Assembly: GCF_900095885.1 (NCBI RefSeq)
Contig: NZ_LT615367.1
Coordinates: 1,488,001-1,552,000, forward strand
Source of the DNA: Dickeya aquatica
Lineage (GTDB): Bacteria > Pseudomonadota > Gammaproteobacteria > Enterobacterales > Enterobacteriaceae
Reading direction: 5' to 3'
DNA: 64,000 nucleotides
Position numbers and translations under genes: made by a program. Positions 38,874 to 48,105 of the stretch are shown here, one piece after another. The notes under the pieces are model-generated. The model did not search any database and had not been told where the DNA came from. It saw only the letters and a program-made list of their open reading frames with translations. How positions within the stretch are numbered: position 1 is the first letter of the stretch; each line of letters starts with the position of its first letter.

Positions 38874-40509
38874 GGGACATCTCCTGACGGGAAGCAGTGG
38901 ATAAAACGGCAGGCTCCGTGCCTGTCATCGGTATAAATGCGCCAGCCTCACGCGGCGCAGGCTGCGGGCGCAGGCTGAGGGCGTTGGCGGCGTCAGGGCG
39001 GGCTGTGCTGTCATTGAGCACAATCGCCGTGGCCCGCTCCAGCAACTGGGTCACGGGTTGCGGAATGCGCGTGCCCATCACCAGCATAAGCACCAGCAGC
39101 ACCAGCATCGGGGCGGTGGTGAGCCAGCCGAGCTCGCCTTTACTGACCGCCTCCGGCTGGCTGCCGAGCACCGTGGTCGCCACCATGCGCACCAGCCCGG
39201 CCAGCACCACGGTGAGCAGCACCAGCAGCACGATGACCAGCGGCAGATGACCGGCGTGGATACCGGCGGTCACGGTCATAAACTCACTGAGGAACACGTT
39301 AAACGGCGGCATCCCGCCGAGCGCCAGTGCGCCTGCGGCCAGCAGTGCGCCCGTCACCGGGGCGACACGCAAAATGCCTTTGACGGCGTCCATGTCGCGG
39401 GTGCCGTATTTCAGCAGCACATTACCTGAGCCGCAGAACAGCAGGGTTTTCGCCAGGCTGTGGTTGAGGGTGTGCAGCAGCGCCGCCAGAACCCCCAGCG
39501 GGCCGCCGATGCCGAGCGCCACGGCAATCAGCCCCATGTTTTCCACGCTGGAGTAGGCCAGCAGGCGTTTCATGTCGCGCTGCACCAGAATCAGCAGGGC
39601 GGCGACCGCCACCGACAGCAGGCCAAACACCAGCAGTAAACGCTGCGGGAAGTCCGGGCCGATGGCGGCGCTGATAAGGATGGTGTAGCGCACAATCACC
39701 AGCAGTGCGCAGTTCAGCAACACCGCAGAGAGCAGGGCGCTGGTGGGGCTTGGCGCTTCACTGTGCGCATCCGGCAGCCAGGCGTGCATCGGGAACAGGC
39801 CGGTTTTGGTGCCAAAGCCAATCAGAATGAAGATGAACGCCAGGTGCATCAGCGTGGTGTCGAGCTCGCTGGCGTGGTGCAGCACTTCAGTCCAGAAAAT
39901 GGCGTTGCCCGGTTCGGCCATCACGTTGGCGGCGTTGGCGTACACCAGCACCGTGCCATATAAGCCGAAGGCGACGCCAACGGTACAGATGATGATGTAC
40001 TTCCACGCCGCTTCCAGCGACGAGCGCTGACCATACAACCCGACCAGAAACGCGGAACTGAGCGTGGTGGCTTCAATCGCCGCCCACATCAGAATCAGGT
40101 TATTGCTAGTTATCACCAGCAGCATGGTGAACAGGAACAGGTGGAAAAAGCCGTAATAGTGGCACAGCGTGGTGACGCTGACTTCGCCGCTGTCCACTTC
40201 ATGGTTCATATATCCCATGGAGTAAAGGCCGGTGAGAAAACCAATCACACCGAGAATGGCTAAAAACAGCGCGCTCAGGCTGTCGAGATGTAACCAGCGC
40301 CCGGCGGCCAACAGTTCGCCTTGCTGGTAGACCGTCCATACCGACAGCAGCGTGACCACCAGCAGTGCGCCGATGCCGAGCAGGTGCATCAGGCTGACCA
40401 ACTGGCGCGCGGCCACGCCGGTAAAGCGACAGGCGAATGCCAGCAGCGCCGCTACCAGCGGCACCCCCAGCAGCACAGAAAACAGATCCAACGTTGTCAT
40501 GGTCATCAT
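38866..40509 (-). CDS. hyfF: Hydrogenase 4 membrane subunit (proton-channel like)
   Basis: The 547-residue protein is of the NuoN/NuoM/MrpD type with many transmembrane helices. Conserved parts include [40 protein letters not shown] and [17 protein letters not shown], with the lysines and histidines used in proton pathways. It is one of three antiporter-like subunits (with HyfB and HyfD) that make hydrogenase 4 larger than hydrogenase 3, and it may conserve energy by ion pumping. The ATG overlaps the hyfE stop (ATGATGA). Confidence 0.95.
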   Translation of the reverse strand: MMTMTTLDLFSVLLGVPLVAALLAFACRFTGVAARQLVSLMHLLGIGALLVVTLLSVWTVYQQGELLAAGRWLHLDSLSALFLAILGVIGFLTGLYSMGYMNHEVDSGEVSVTTLCHYYGFFHLFLFTMLLVITSNNLILMWAAIEATTLSSAFLVGLYGQRSSLEAAWKYIIICTVGVAFGLYGTVLVYANAANVMAEPGNAIFWTEVLHHASELDTTLMHLAFIFILIGFGTKTGLFPMHAWLPDAHSEAPSPTSALLSAVLLNCALLVIVRYTILISAAIGPDFPQRLLLVFGLLSVAVAALLILVQRDMKRLLAYSSVENMGLIAVALGIGGPLGVLAALLHTLNHSLAKTLLFCGSGNVLLKYGTRDMDAVKGILRVAPVTGALLAAGALALGGMPPFNVFLSEFMTVTAGIHAGHLPLVIVLLVLLTVVLAGLVRMVATTVLGSQPEAVSKGELGWLTTAPMLVLLVLMLVMGTRIPQPVTQLLERATAIVLNDSTARPDAANALSLRPQPAPREAGAFIPMTGTEPAVLSTASRQEMSRD

Positions 40510-41156
40510 CCTTTCAGCGCGGTCAGTTGCTGAACATTCAGGGTGTGCAGCGTGCGGTGGATCTTGCGCGCCATCAGCGCCATCACGATGACCGCGAAAA
40601 TGGCATCGGTGGCAATTCCCACTTCCACCAGTTCAGGCGCGCGGTAGGCCAGCAGCGCCAGCGTCAGGTGCGCGCCGTTCTCCATCAGGCAGTAGCCGAA
40701 TACCTGCTTGAGGATGTTGCGCTGGCTGACGATGCACAGCAGGCCAATCAGGAAATGGCCAAGCGACACCGCCAGCACCGGCTTAAGTGCGCTGACCATC
40801 GGCAATTGCACCGGGGCGACGGCGAAATAACTCAGCAGCACAATCACGCTGGCAATCAGAATAAGCGTGGCGGTACTGAGCACGCCGCCGTCGGCCTGCG
40901 GGTCACTCAGGCGGCGAAAGGCGCGGTACATGATGACCGGCACCAACACCACCTTGGTGGCGAAGGCCGTCATCGACCACAAAAAGAGTTCGTGAGAGCC
41001 CAGCAGGTTGCCGAGCGCGATAAAAATCAGCACCAGCACCAGCGATTGCAGGGCGTACAGCACGGCGGAAACCGTGGGTTTTCTGGCGGCTATCACCAGC
41101 ATCGAAGTGATGATTAACAGGCCAGCCAGATTATTGACGAGAAGCGATCCAGTCAT
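40506..41156 (-). CDS. hyfE: Hydrogenase 4 membrane subunit HyfE (NuoK-like)
   Basis: The 216-residue integral membrane protein (about six helices) contains segments typical of Hyf[61 protein letters not shown] with the Glu that NuoK-like subunits need. It is one of the subunits absent from hydrogenase 3. It is spaced nine bases from hyfD and overlaps hyfF. Confidence 0.94.
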   Translation of the reverse strand: MTGSLLVNNLAGLLIITSMLVIAARKPTVSAVLYALQSLVLVLIFIALGNLLGSHELFLWSMTAFATKVVLVPVIMYRAFRRLSDPQADGGVLSTATLILIASVIVLLSYFAVAPVQLPMVSALKPVLAVSLGHFLIGLLCIVSQRNILKQVFGYCLMENGAHLTLALLAYRAPELVEVGIATDAIFAVIVMALMARKIHRTLHTLNVQQLTALKG

Positions 41157-41165
41157 GGGCGTTCC

Positions 41166-42605
41166 TTATTTCAGCCAGAGTGCGGCGATGACGCTTGAGC
41201 ACAGCGACATCACAATCAGCACCAGCAATACCAGATTCATTGACGCCGGCACCGGTATTGCACCGGCCACCTCCTCGGAGGGTTTACCCGGCACGGTGCG
41301 GCCAAACCAGTAGAGGAACCAGGCAAAGCTGGCGACGGATTCCACCAGGGCGATTATCAACACCGGCAGCAGCCACACCGCCTCGTTTGACAGGGTGAAC
41401 CCGGCGGCAAACAGCGGGAATTTGCTGAAAAAGCCGTTAAACGGCGGCACCCCGGTGATGGCGAGCGCCGCGACGCAAAAGCCGACGCCGAGCAGCGGCA
41501 GGCGCGTTAACATGCCGCGCAGTTGCGGCAACATGCGGGTGCCGCAGCTATAACTGAGCGCCCCGGCCACCAGGAAGAACAGGCTCTTGGCATAGGCGTG
41601 GTTAAAGATGTAGGCAAGGCCCGCATCAAAAGCCATGCGCGAGCCAAAAATCGACAGCGACAGCGCCAGAAAGATGTAGGCCAACTGGGTGATGGTGGAG
41701 TAGGCCAGCAGCCGCTTCATGTCTTTTTGCGGCAGGTACATCCAGAAACCGTACACCAGCGTCAGGGTCGCCATAATCACACCGACCACGCCGATAATGT
41801 GCGGCACCTCGACGGCTGACAAAATCGCCCGGGCGAAAATATACACCCCGACTTTGACCATCGACGCGGCGTGCAGGTAGGCACTCACCGGCGTAGGCGC
41901 TTCCATCGCATCCGGCAGCCAGATGTGCAGCGGTAACTGGGCTGATTTCCCCCAGGCCGCCAGCAGAATGCCGCCAAACACGACGATTTTGCTGGTGTCA
42001 TCTAACTGGGCGATGGCGCTCAGGGCGAAGGTGCCGGTGGTGGCGAACAGCCAGGCGGCGGCCAGATACAGGCCGACGGAGGCCACATGCGTGACCAGCA
42101 GCGCTTTGAGCGCCGAGCGCAGTGATTTCGGTTTCTGGTAATAGCCAATTAACGCCCAGGAGCAGCCGCCGGTGATTTCAAAGAACACTAACTGGCCGAG
42201 CAGCGTTGATGAGAGCGTTAACCCGGCCATTGCGCCGATAAATACCAGCAGGAAGGCGTAGTAACGGTTGCTGCCGTCGTGCGGGTGTTCGCGGTTGCCG
42301 AGCGTCAGGTAGCCGCACGAGTAGAGGCTAACCAGAAAACCGAGCGAAACCACCGCAAAGCCTATCAACAGGCTGACGCGGTCAAACACAAAGCCGAACA
42401 AATCGGCCTGGCCGTAACGGTAGAGGGTGACGACGGTGTCGAGCTTGCCGCTTTGCAGGTAGCACCCGGCAAGCCAGGCCATACCGAGTGTTGCCAGCAG
42501 CGCAAACAGCGTACACACCCCTTTAGCCAGGCGCTGCGGCACCACGGCTATCAACAGCGCGCCGAGAAACGGCAGCAGCAGGGTGGCGAGAGCAATAGTC
42601 TCCAT
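41166..42605 (-). CDS. hyfD: Hydrogenase 4 membrane subunit HyfD (NuoN-like)
   Basis: The 479-residue antiporter-like subunit has the same length as E. coli HyfD. Motifs include FFEITGGCSWALIGYYQKPK, WGKSAQLPLHIWLPDAMEAP and [20 protein letters not shown], carrying the Lys/Glu/His proton-path residues of the NuoL/M/N family. The start METIALATLLLPFLG at 42605 fits the family; an extension to 42647 would overlap hyfC and is rejected. AAGGAG lies upstream. Confidence 0.95.
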   Translation of the reverse strand: METIALATLLLPFLGALLIAVVPQRLAKGVCTLFALLATLGMAWLAGCYLQSGKLDTVVTLYRYGQADLFGFVFDRVSLLIGFAVVSLGFLVSLYSCGYLTLGNREHPHDGSNRYYAFLLVFIGAMAGLTLSSTLLGQLVFFEITGGCSWALIGYYQKPKSLRSALKALLVTHVASVGLYLAAAWLFATTGTFALSAIAQLDDTSKIVVFGGILLAAWGKSAQLPLHIWLPDAMEAPTPVSAYLHAASMVKVGVYIFARAILSAVEVPHIIGVVGVIMATLTLVYGFWMYLPQKDMKRLLAYSTITQLAYIFLALSLSIFGSRMAFDAGLAYIFNHAYAKSLFFLVAGALSYSCGTRMLPQLRGMLTRLPLLGVGFCVAALAITGVPPFNGFFSKFPLFAAGFTLSNEAVWLLPVLIIALVESVASFAWFLYWFGRTVPGKPSEEVAGAIPVPASMNLVLLVLIVMSLCSSVIAALWLK

Positions 42606-42621
42606 GATGGGTGCCGACTCC

Positions 42622-43569
42622 TTATAGTCCGGTGAGGTAGAAAACAAAGGCTAGCGTGGCGACGCCGAAGCCGAGCCAGGTAACGCGGCCGGTCAGCAAA
42701 AAGCGCCCGCGCGCCAGGCTGTTTTCAATCAGGGCGGCGAGGGTAAACACCACCACCAGTTTGATGGCCAGCGCCAGCGTGCCCCACAGCAGGCCCGCCG
42801 CGCTGAGGGTTTCTGCCTTGCCAAACGGCACAAAGACCGACAAAAACAGCGTTGCTACCACCACTTGTTTGAGGCTGATGCCCCATTTCACCAGCGCCAG
42901 CCCGGCACCGGCGTATTCAGTCAACGGGCCTTCCTGCAACTCCTGCTCGGCTTCAGCCACATCAAACGGGATTTTGCCCATTTCAATGAAGGTGGCGAAG
43001 GCACAGGCCAGCAGCGCCAGGCCGGTTGCGGTGGGGGCAACCCAATCGCCGCTGGCCAGTTGCTGGCTGATATTGCCGATGTTGGTGGAACCGGCTATCA
43101 GGGCGACCACCAGCAGGGCGAGCATCAGAATCGGTTCCACCAGAATGCCGAGCGTCAGCTCGCGGCTGGCACCGATGGCGGCGAAGGTGCTGCCGGAGTC
43201 GAGGCCGGACAGCGAGAAGAAAAAGCGGAAAATGGCAAACAGGTACAGCAGCGTTATCACATCACCGGCTGCGCCGAGCGGCGACTGGGTGGTGATGGCC
43301 GGTAGCGTCATCGCCACCAGCAGCATCGAGCCGTTAAGAATAAACGGCATCAGGCGGAATACGCCGCCGCTGTGCTCTGGAGCCACTTCCTGACGGCGCA
43401 GCAGTTTGACGATATCGCGGTAGTCCTGCCAGACACCGGGGCCCTGGCGTGAGTGCATCTTGGCGCGGATAACCCGCGACATGCCGGACAGCAGCGGGGC
43501 GGCGGCCATCAACACCAGCGCCTGCAACAGCGCACAGAGCAGCGGAAAAATAACCGAATACGGATTCAT
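42622..43569 (-). CDS. hyfC: Hydrogenase 4 membrane subunit HyfC (NuoH-like)
   Basis: The 315-residue NuoH/HycD-type membrane anchor has RAKMHSRQGPGVWQDYRDIV near the N-terminus and the acidic loop EMGKIPFDVAEAEQELQEGP, both typical of the subunit that links the peripheral [NiFe] arm to the membrane. It is spaced ten bases from hyfB and 16 from hyfD. Confidence 0.96.
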   Translation of the reverse strand: MNPYSVIFPLLCALLQALVLMAAAPLLSGMSRVIRAKMHSRQGPGVWQDYRDIVKLLRRQEVAPEHSGGVFRLMPFILNGSMLLVAMTLPAITTQSPLGAAGDVITLLYLFAIFRFFFSLSGLDSGSTFAAIGASRELTLGILVEPILMLALLVVALIAGSTNIGNISQQLASGDWVAPTATGLALLACAFATFIEMGKIPFDVAEAEQELQEGPLTEYAGAGLALVKWGISLKQVVVATLFLSVFVPFGKAETLSAAGLLWGTLALAIKLVVVFTLAALIENSLARGRFLLTGRVTWLGFGVATLAFVFYLTGL

Positions 43570-43579
43570 TGTGCTCTCC

Positions 43580-45601
43580 TTAAACCAGCGTCGTCAGCAG
43601 TAAGGCCACCAGCGCGGCCACCACATACAGGCAGTAGACCCGAAAGTCGCCGTGCTGGATCCCTTGCACCACACGGCCAAGGCCCTGCACCGCGCGCGCC
43701 AGCGGCAGCACGATGCGCTCGTCAAGCACCGGTTCAACCTGTGCGGCCGTGCGGGTGGTCGATTCCAGCGCGCGTTGCATTGACGGGGCCGGGTCGAGGG
43801 TTTTGCGCAGGCGATAGAGCGGCGCGAACATCACCCGCAGCGGCTGGGTGAAGCTCCCGGCGGAAGCTGACATCGCCTGTTCATAGCCATAACCGCACGC
43901 CCAGGGCGTCCCTTTTTGGCGAAATGCCAGACGCGGCCCGCGCAGCAGGCTGTAGAGCATCAGCGGCAGCAGCGGCAGCGCCAGCAGCAAGATGAAAATC
44001 AGCGGGGTATTCAGGCGGGTTTGCCCGGCATCGCCGGGGAACACGCCAAGACCAGCGGCCACCGTCAGCGCCGGGGTGTGCGCAAGATCGGCGGCGATAC
44101 GGGTGATAACCGGTGACACCACGCTGGCACCGACGCCCAGCAGCACGCACAGCAGCGCCAGCAGCAGCATGGCAGCCGTCATCGGCCACGGCACTTCGGC
44201 GGCGTGGCTGGCTTTTTCGCTGCGCGGTGCGCCGCAAAAACTGATGCCATACACTTTGACAAAGCACATTGCCGCCAGCGCACCGGTGATCGCCAGCATC
44301 ACAATTGCTACCGGTGCCAGCAGTTTCATACCGATGTGGCCGTCATGACTGAGGGTAAACAGCGACTGATAGGTGAACCATTCGCTGACAAAACCGTTCA
44401 GCGGCGGCAGGGCGGAAATCGCCATACAACCCATCAGGAACGCCAGCGCAGTGCGCGGCATCAAACGGGCCAGCCCGCCCATTTTCTCCATGTCTTTGGT
44501 GTGTACGCGCGAGATAACCGCCCCGGCCCCGAGAAACAGCAACCCCTTGAAGACGGCGTGGTTGATGAGGTGATACAGCCCGCCCAGCAAACCGAGCAGC
44601 GCCAGCAGCGGATGATGGGTGGCGATGCCTATCATGCCGGTGCCGACCCCCATCAGGATGATGCCAATGTTCTCCACCGTGTGGTACGCCAGCAGGCGTT
44701 TGATGTCATGTTCGGCCAGCGCATACAGCACGCCTAACACCGAGGACACCGCGCCAAAGGCCAGCACCACGACGCCCCACCAGGCTTCGGTCGCGCCCAG
44801 TAAATCAATGCCGACCTTGATGATGCCAAACACGCCGATTTTCACCATCACGCCGGACATCAACGCCGAGGCGTGTGACGGTGCGGCCGGGTGCGCGCGC
44901 GGCAGCCAGCCGTGCAGCGGCAGCATGCCCGCTTTGGCACCAAAACCGAAGAACGCCAGCAGGAACACGATGGAGGCCTGCGGTGCCGACAGCGAAGCCT
45001 GACGGAAATCAGCGAAATCCAGGCTGTTGCTGTGACGGTAGAGCAGGAAGAAGGCAATCATGATAAGCACTGAACCGGCGTGCGCTATCAGGAAGTAGAG
45101 CAGCCCGGCGCTCACCGCTTCTTCATCCTGGTCAGCAATGACCAGGAAATAGGAGCTCAGTGACATCACCTCGAACAGCACGATAAAGTAGAAGGCGTTA
45201 TCCACCACCACCAGCGCCACCATCGAGGCGATAAACAGGTTCATGAAGAACCCCATCGCCCAGGCACCGCGCCCGCGATATTCTTCCAGATAGGCCAGTG
45301 AGTAGAGCGCGCAGAGCGCGGCCAGCAGCGAGATAACCAGCGTCATGAACGCGGCCAGCGAATCAATGCGCAGCGTCAGGTGGGCGAAGGCATCAAAGGG
45401 GCCGGCGAAAACCACATTGATGGCACCGCCTTGCAGCAATACCGGTGCGGCGGCCAGCAGACCGGCACAGCCAGCGGCCAGTGCGCAGCAACCGCTCAGG
45501 CGGATAGCCAGCGCTTCCTGACGGCAAAACAGGAGTGAGCAGAGCGCACCGGCCAGATAGAGCGCCAGCGACAGGCCCAGCCATGCTAATGGCGTCATCA
45601 T
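43580..45601 (-). CDS. hyfB: Hydrogenase 4 membrane subunit HyfB (NuoL-like)
   Basis: The 673-residue protein is of the NuoL/HycC type, with conserved FFGFGAKAGMLPLHGWLPRA, LAEHDIKRLLAYHTVENIGI and HLINHAVFKGLLFLGAGAVI segments and about 16 helices. It is one of the ion-translocating subunits of the membrane arm. The start overlaps the hyfA stop (ATGATGA), so translation is coupled. Confidence 0.96.
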   Translation of the reverse strand: MMTPLAWLGLSLALYLAGALCSLLFCRQEALAIRLSGCCALAAGCAGLLAAAPVLLQGGAINVVFAGPFDAFAHLTLRIDSLAAFMTLVISLLAALCALYSLAYLEEYRGRGAWAMGFFMNLFIASMVALVVVDNAFYFIVLFEVMSLSSYFLVIADQDEEAVSAGLLYFLIAHAGSVLIMIAFFLLYRHSNSLDFADFRQASLSAPQASIVFLLAFFGFGAKAGMLPLHGWLPRAHPAAPSHASALMSGVMVKIGVFGIIKVGIDLLGATEAWWGVVVLAFGAVSSVLGVLYALAEHDIKRLLAYHTVENIGIILMGVGTGMIGIATHHPLLALLGLLGGLYHLINHAVFKGLLFLGAGAVISRVHTKDMEKMGGLARLMPRTALAFLMGCMAISALPPLNGFVSEWFTYQSLFTLSHDGHIGMKLLAPVAIVMLAITGALAAMCFVKVYGISFCGAPRSEKASHAAEVPWPMTAAMLLLALLCVLLGVGASVVSPVITRIAADLAHTPALTVAAGLGVFPGDAGQTRLNTPLIFILLLALPLLPLMLYSLLRGPRLAFRQKGTPWACGYGYEQAMSASAGSFTQPLRVMFAPLYRLRKTLDPAPSMQRALESTTRTAAQVEPVLDERIVLPLARAVQGLGRVVQGIQHGDFRVYCLYVVAALVALLLTTLV

Positions 45602-46224
45602 AGGTTGTGCCCCCAGTCAGTCTCATCGGGTGGAAAGGGCAGATTGCCCTGCGGCCACTGCGCCGCCTGACGGCGTTTGGCGGCAATCGCTTCATCAAGG
45701 TTGGCGTCATCGACCAGATAGAGTGCCTGCGTCGGGCAGACGCGCACGCATTCCGGCCCTTGCGCGTGGAAGTCACACAGGTCGCATTTCACCGCGATAC
45801 TGCGCACACCGGCATTCCATGACAGCATCGGATGCACCGAAGGCAGGCTGACCGGCACATCCGACAGCAGCGACAGCGGGATGTGCTGTTCAAACGTCGC
45901 CGGTGTCGCCAGCGGGGTGCTGCCAGATGGCGTGATCGCGCCAAATGGACAGGCAATGGCGCACAGTTTGCAGCCAATACAGGTGTTTTCGTCCAACATG
46001 ACGGCGTTGTCCTGATGCCTGATGGCATTCACCGGACACACCTTGGCACAAGGCGCATCTTCACAGTGTCGGCATAACACGGGTGCCGTGCCGCCAGCTT
46101 CGCGCTCAACGGTCAGTCTCGGATGCGTTTGCAACCCATGCTGGCGATGCACCTGCGTGCAGGCTGCCATGCAGGTGTTGCATCCGATACAACGTGTTGG
46201 CTCCGCAATGACGAAGCGGTTCAT
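45598..46224 (-). CDS. hyfA: Hydrogenase 4 [4Fe-4S] subunit HyfA (HycB-like)
   Basis: The 208-residue ferredoxin subunit has CIGCNTCMAACTQVH, CRHCEDAPCAKVCPVNA, CIGCKLCAIACPFGA and CDLCDFHAQGPECVRVCPTQA, together four [4Fe-4S] centres. It is the first gene of the operon and probably accepts electrons from FdhF. The start at 46224 (MNRFVIAEP) matches E. coli HyfA and has GGAGG seven bases upstream; an ATG two codons earlier is too close to it. A sigma-54 promoter lies 43 bp upstream. Confidence 0.95.
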   Translation of the reverse strand: MNRFVIAEPTRCIGCNTCMAACTQVHRQHGLQTHPRLTVEREAGGTAPVLCRHCEDAPCAKVCPVNAIRHQDNAVMLDENTCIGCKLCAIACPFGAITPSGSTPLATPATFEQHIPLSLLSDVPVSLPSVHPMLSWNAGVRSIAVKCDLCDFHAQGPECVRVCPTQALYLVDDANLDEAIAAKRRQAAQWPQGNLPFPPDETDWGHNL

Positions 46225-46266
46225 AGCCATACCCTCCGGGGTGATAGAAATGTTTCCTGCGGCCCA

Positions 46267-46282
46267 AGCATATTCCATGCCA
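46267..46282 (-). promoter_or_regulatory. Sigma-54 promoter of the hyf operon
   Basis: The minus strand reads TGGCATGGAATATGCT, with GG and GC 12 bp apart (-24/-12). It lies 43 bp before hyfA. The -12 half is ATGC rather than TTGC, a small deviation. Confidence 0.82.
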
Positions 46283-46367
46283 TAAGAAAAAAATGGGTGT
46301 GATATTATTTTAAATCAATACGTTAATTTTTTATCAGCCGGAGGAAACCCCTTCGACAGGGGCGAGC

Positions 46368-46418
46368 TCGACATTAGTGACGACGTTTTTGACGCCACCG
46401 GGTGCGCGGGTCGTCACT
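46368..46418. promoter_or_regulatory. Candidate FhlA enhancer between hyfA and hypC
   Basis: Perfect 9-bp inverted repeats AGTGACGAC (46376-46384) and GTCGTCACT (46410-46418) are centred near 46397, about 105-115 bp from each of the two divergent sigma-54 promoters. That is a normal distance for an upstream activator site. The adjoining CTCGACAT (46368-46375) also occurs, inverted, about 85 bp upstream of the hydN sigma-54 promoter (29406-29413). FhlA binding is inferred from position. Confidence 0.5.
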
Positions 46419-46501
46419 CTTGACTGACCGCGCCGGTCGCAGCCCAGGGTAAGCCGTGGCAGGGCGCGATCGCGCCGCTTCGTGCGTGGGATCAAATCAG
46501 C

Positions 46502-46517
46502 TGGCATCAAATTTGCT
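46502..46517 (+). promoter_or_regulatory. Sigma-54 promoter of hypC
   Basis: TGGCATCAAATTTGCT matches the -24/-12 consensus well, with GG and GC 12 bp apart. It lies 48 bp before the hypC ATG and points away from the hyf promoter. Confidence 0.87.
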
Positions 46518-46564
46518 TAGGCTTGCGCTGAGGCATGTTGCAGTCAATGACGAGGATGAGGGAT

Positions 46565-46840
46565 ATGTGTCTGGGAATTCCGGGGCAAGTCGTGGCGTGG
46601 GCGTCGGATGATAATCAACTGGCGTGGGTGGATGTCTGCGGTGTGCGGCGAGAAGTCAATGTCACACTGGTGCTTGATGGTATTACGCCTGCGACCCTGA
46701 TGGGCCAGTGGGTGCTGGTACACGTCGGGTTTGCCATGAGCCGGCTGGATGAGCAGGAAGCGCGCGATACGCTGGAGGCGTTAAAGCAGATGGAAGACGT
46801 GGAGCAGGATGTGGCGGTATTTCTGACGACATCGGTCTAA
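46565..46840 (+). CDS. hypC: Hydrogenase maturation chaperone HypC
   Basis: The 91-residue protein starts [10 protein letters not shown], with the essential N-terminal Cys2. The rest, [39 protein letters not shown] and [16 protein letters not shown], matches HypC/HybG. It carries the Fe(CN)2CO unit with HypD and delivers it to the hydrogenase large subunit. It has its own sigma-54 promoter divergent from hyf. The other hyp genes are not in the window and it stands alone. Confidence 0.94.
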   Translation: MCLGIPGQVVAWASDDNQLAWVDVCGVRREVNVTLVLDGITPATLMGQWVLVHVGFAMSRLDEQEARDTLEALKQMEDVEQDVAVFLTTSV

Positions 46841-46842
46841 AT

Positions 46843-46872
46843 GAAAAGAGCCATAACAATTATTATGGCTCT
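46843..46872 (-). terminator. Terminator after the FkbM gene, between convergent genes
   Basis: Arms AGAGCCATAA and TTATGGCTCT with a TTTT tail on the minus strand. It lies seven bases after the FkbM stop and just past the hypC stop, so it may block reading from both sides. Confidence 0.75.
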
Positions 46873-46879
46873 GCGATAA

Positions 46880-47674
46880 TTATCCCGCGCGGCGAACTGA
46901 CTGCAATGCGCCATGACTATCACGATTGAAATCAACCCTGGCTTCATTGGCAGGATGATGAGCAATGAAATCGTCATTGTAAATATGCTCTATGGTATAG
47001 CCCAGATAGTTAATCAAGGTGAGTAGTTCTTGTTTTTTCTCTGTAAACCATTCGGCATTCCAGGCTTCAAAGTCGATGGGAGGGAAGTTATTGTGCTCAA
47101 GGAAATTTACGGCTCCTTTTAACACATTAAGCTCAAAGCCTTCGACGTCTATTTTTACAAAGCGGGTTTTTTCTTTAAAAATCAGGTCGTCAAGCTTTAT
47201 GACCTGAACAAAGTGCGTCTCTTTTGTCATGCAGTCATTGGTTTGCGTCCGTACCCGGTAATCTTCCACCATAGAGAACGCACCGGCGTTGCTCATTTTG
47301 TTGTAATCAGGGATCGGGATTTCGATAACGGTATCGTCACTGCCAACCGCTTTATTCAATGCCGTAACATTATCCAGCCGGTTCAGGAAGATATTTCCAC
47401 ACAATTGATAATAAATTATCTTTTGCGGTTCAAAAGAATAAACGACGCCACCTTGGTCTTGAATTTGCGTGGCAACAGGAACGGTGTAGGCCCCGAGATT
47501 GGCACCGATATCGAAAACAATCGGCGAGTCAAATCCGAATGTGAATTCATTGGTAATTGCACTCAACCATTTTTCCCACTCATCCCGGGTAATCAGGTGC
47601 TGGGCTATCAGATCATGACCTAAGGTTAAGAAACTGCCTTGAGACGTGTTAGCTAAATGAACTCTTGGTAACAT
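46880..47674 (-). CDS. FkbM-family methyltransferase
   Basis: The 264-residue protein has a class I SAM-binding motif VFDIGANLGAYTVP, followed by VYSFEPQKIIYYQLCGNIFL and the FkbM signature RFVKIDVEGFELNVLKGA. FkbM enzymes O-methylate sugars or secondary metabolites. No sugar-biosynthesis gene lies nearby, so the acceptor is unknown. It is transcribed alone, from AAGG and ATG at 47674. Its base composition is visibly lower in G+C than that of the hyf genes, which may mean transfer. Confidence 0.88.
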   Translation of the reverse strand: MLPRVHLANTSQGSFLTLGHDLIAQHLITRDEWEKWLSAITNEFTFGFDSPIVFDIGANLGAYTVPVATQIQDQGGVVYSFEPQKIIYYQLCGNIFLNRLDNVTALNKAVGSDDTVIEIPIPDYNKMSNAGAFSMVEDYRVRTQTNDCMTKETHFVQVIKLDDLIFKEKTRFVKIDVEGFELNVLKGAVNFLEHNNFPPIDFEAWNAEWFTEKKQELLTLINYLGYTIEHIYNDDFIAHHPANEARVDFNRDSHGALQSVRRAG

Positions 47675-48105
47675 AAAATGGCCTTATATTAATGAATGTA
47701 CCGTGCACGGATTGAGCATGACACATCACGATGGTTAAGCCGCTATTCCTTTTTGTATGGATATCAGGTATGGACATCGTGAGCGAGAAGTCTGACACAT
47801 CTAATCGGTTGTATTAACAAGAGTAAAATTGTTGCATCAACATAAAGTTCCGGCAAGGCCGTCAGTATGAGTTGATGAAAGAAAGCTGGCTATTTGGGCC
47901 ACGCCACGCTGGCGGATGCCAGACACTGAACGGTTTCGCGCAAACGACCCGCCATGACAACCCAACACCTCATATTCACTATCGTTATATCAAGTAAGTT
48001 TTCTTTATTTGTGCGGAATAACAATACTTCGTATCAATAGTGCTAACCGTTAACGTGACGAAAAACGAATCGAGCTAACAGACGTCACTGTCAGAGGGCA
48101 AGCGT
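47675..48105. other. Intergenic region between FkbM gene and cbl
   Basis: No gene found. It holds the divergent promoters of the FkbM gene and cbl; no specific site is clear to me. Confidence 0.4.
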
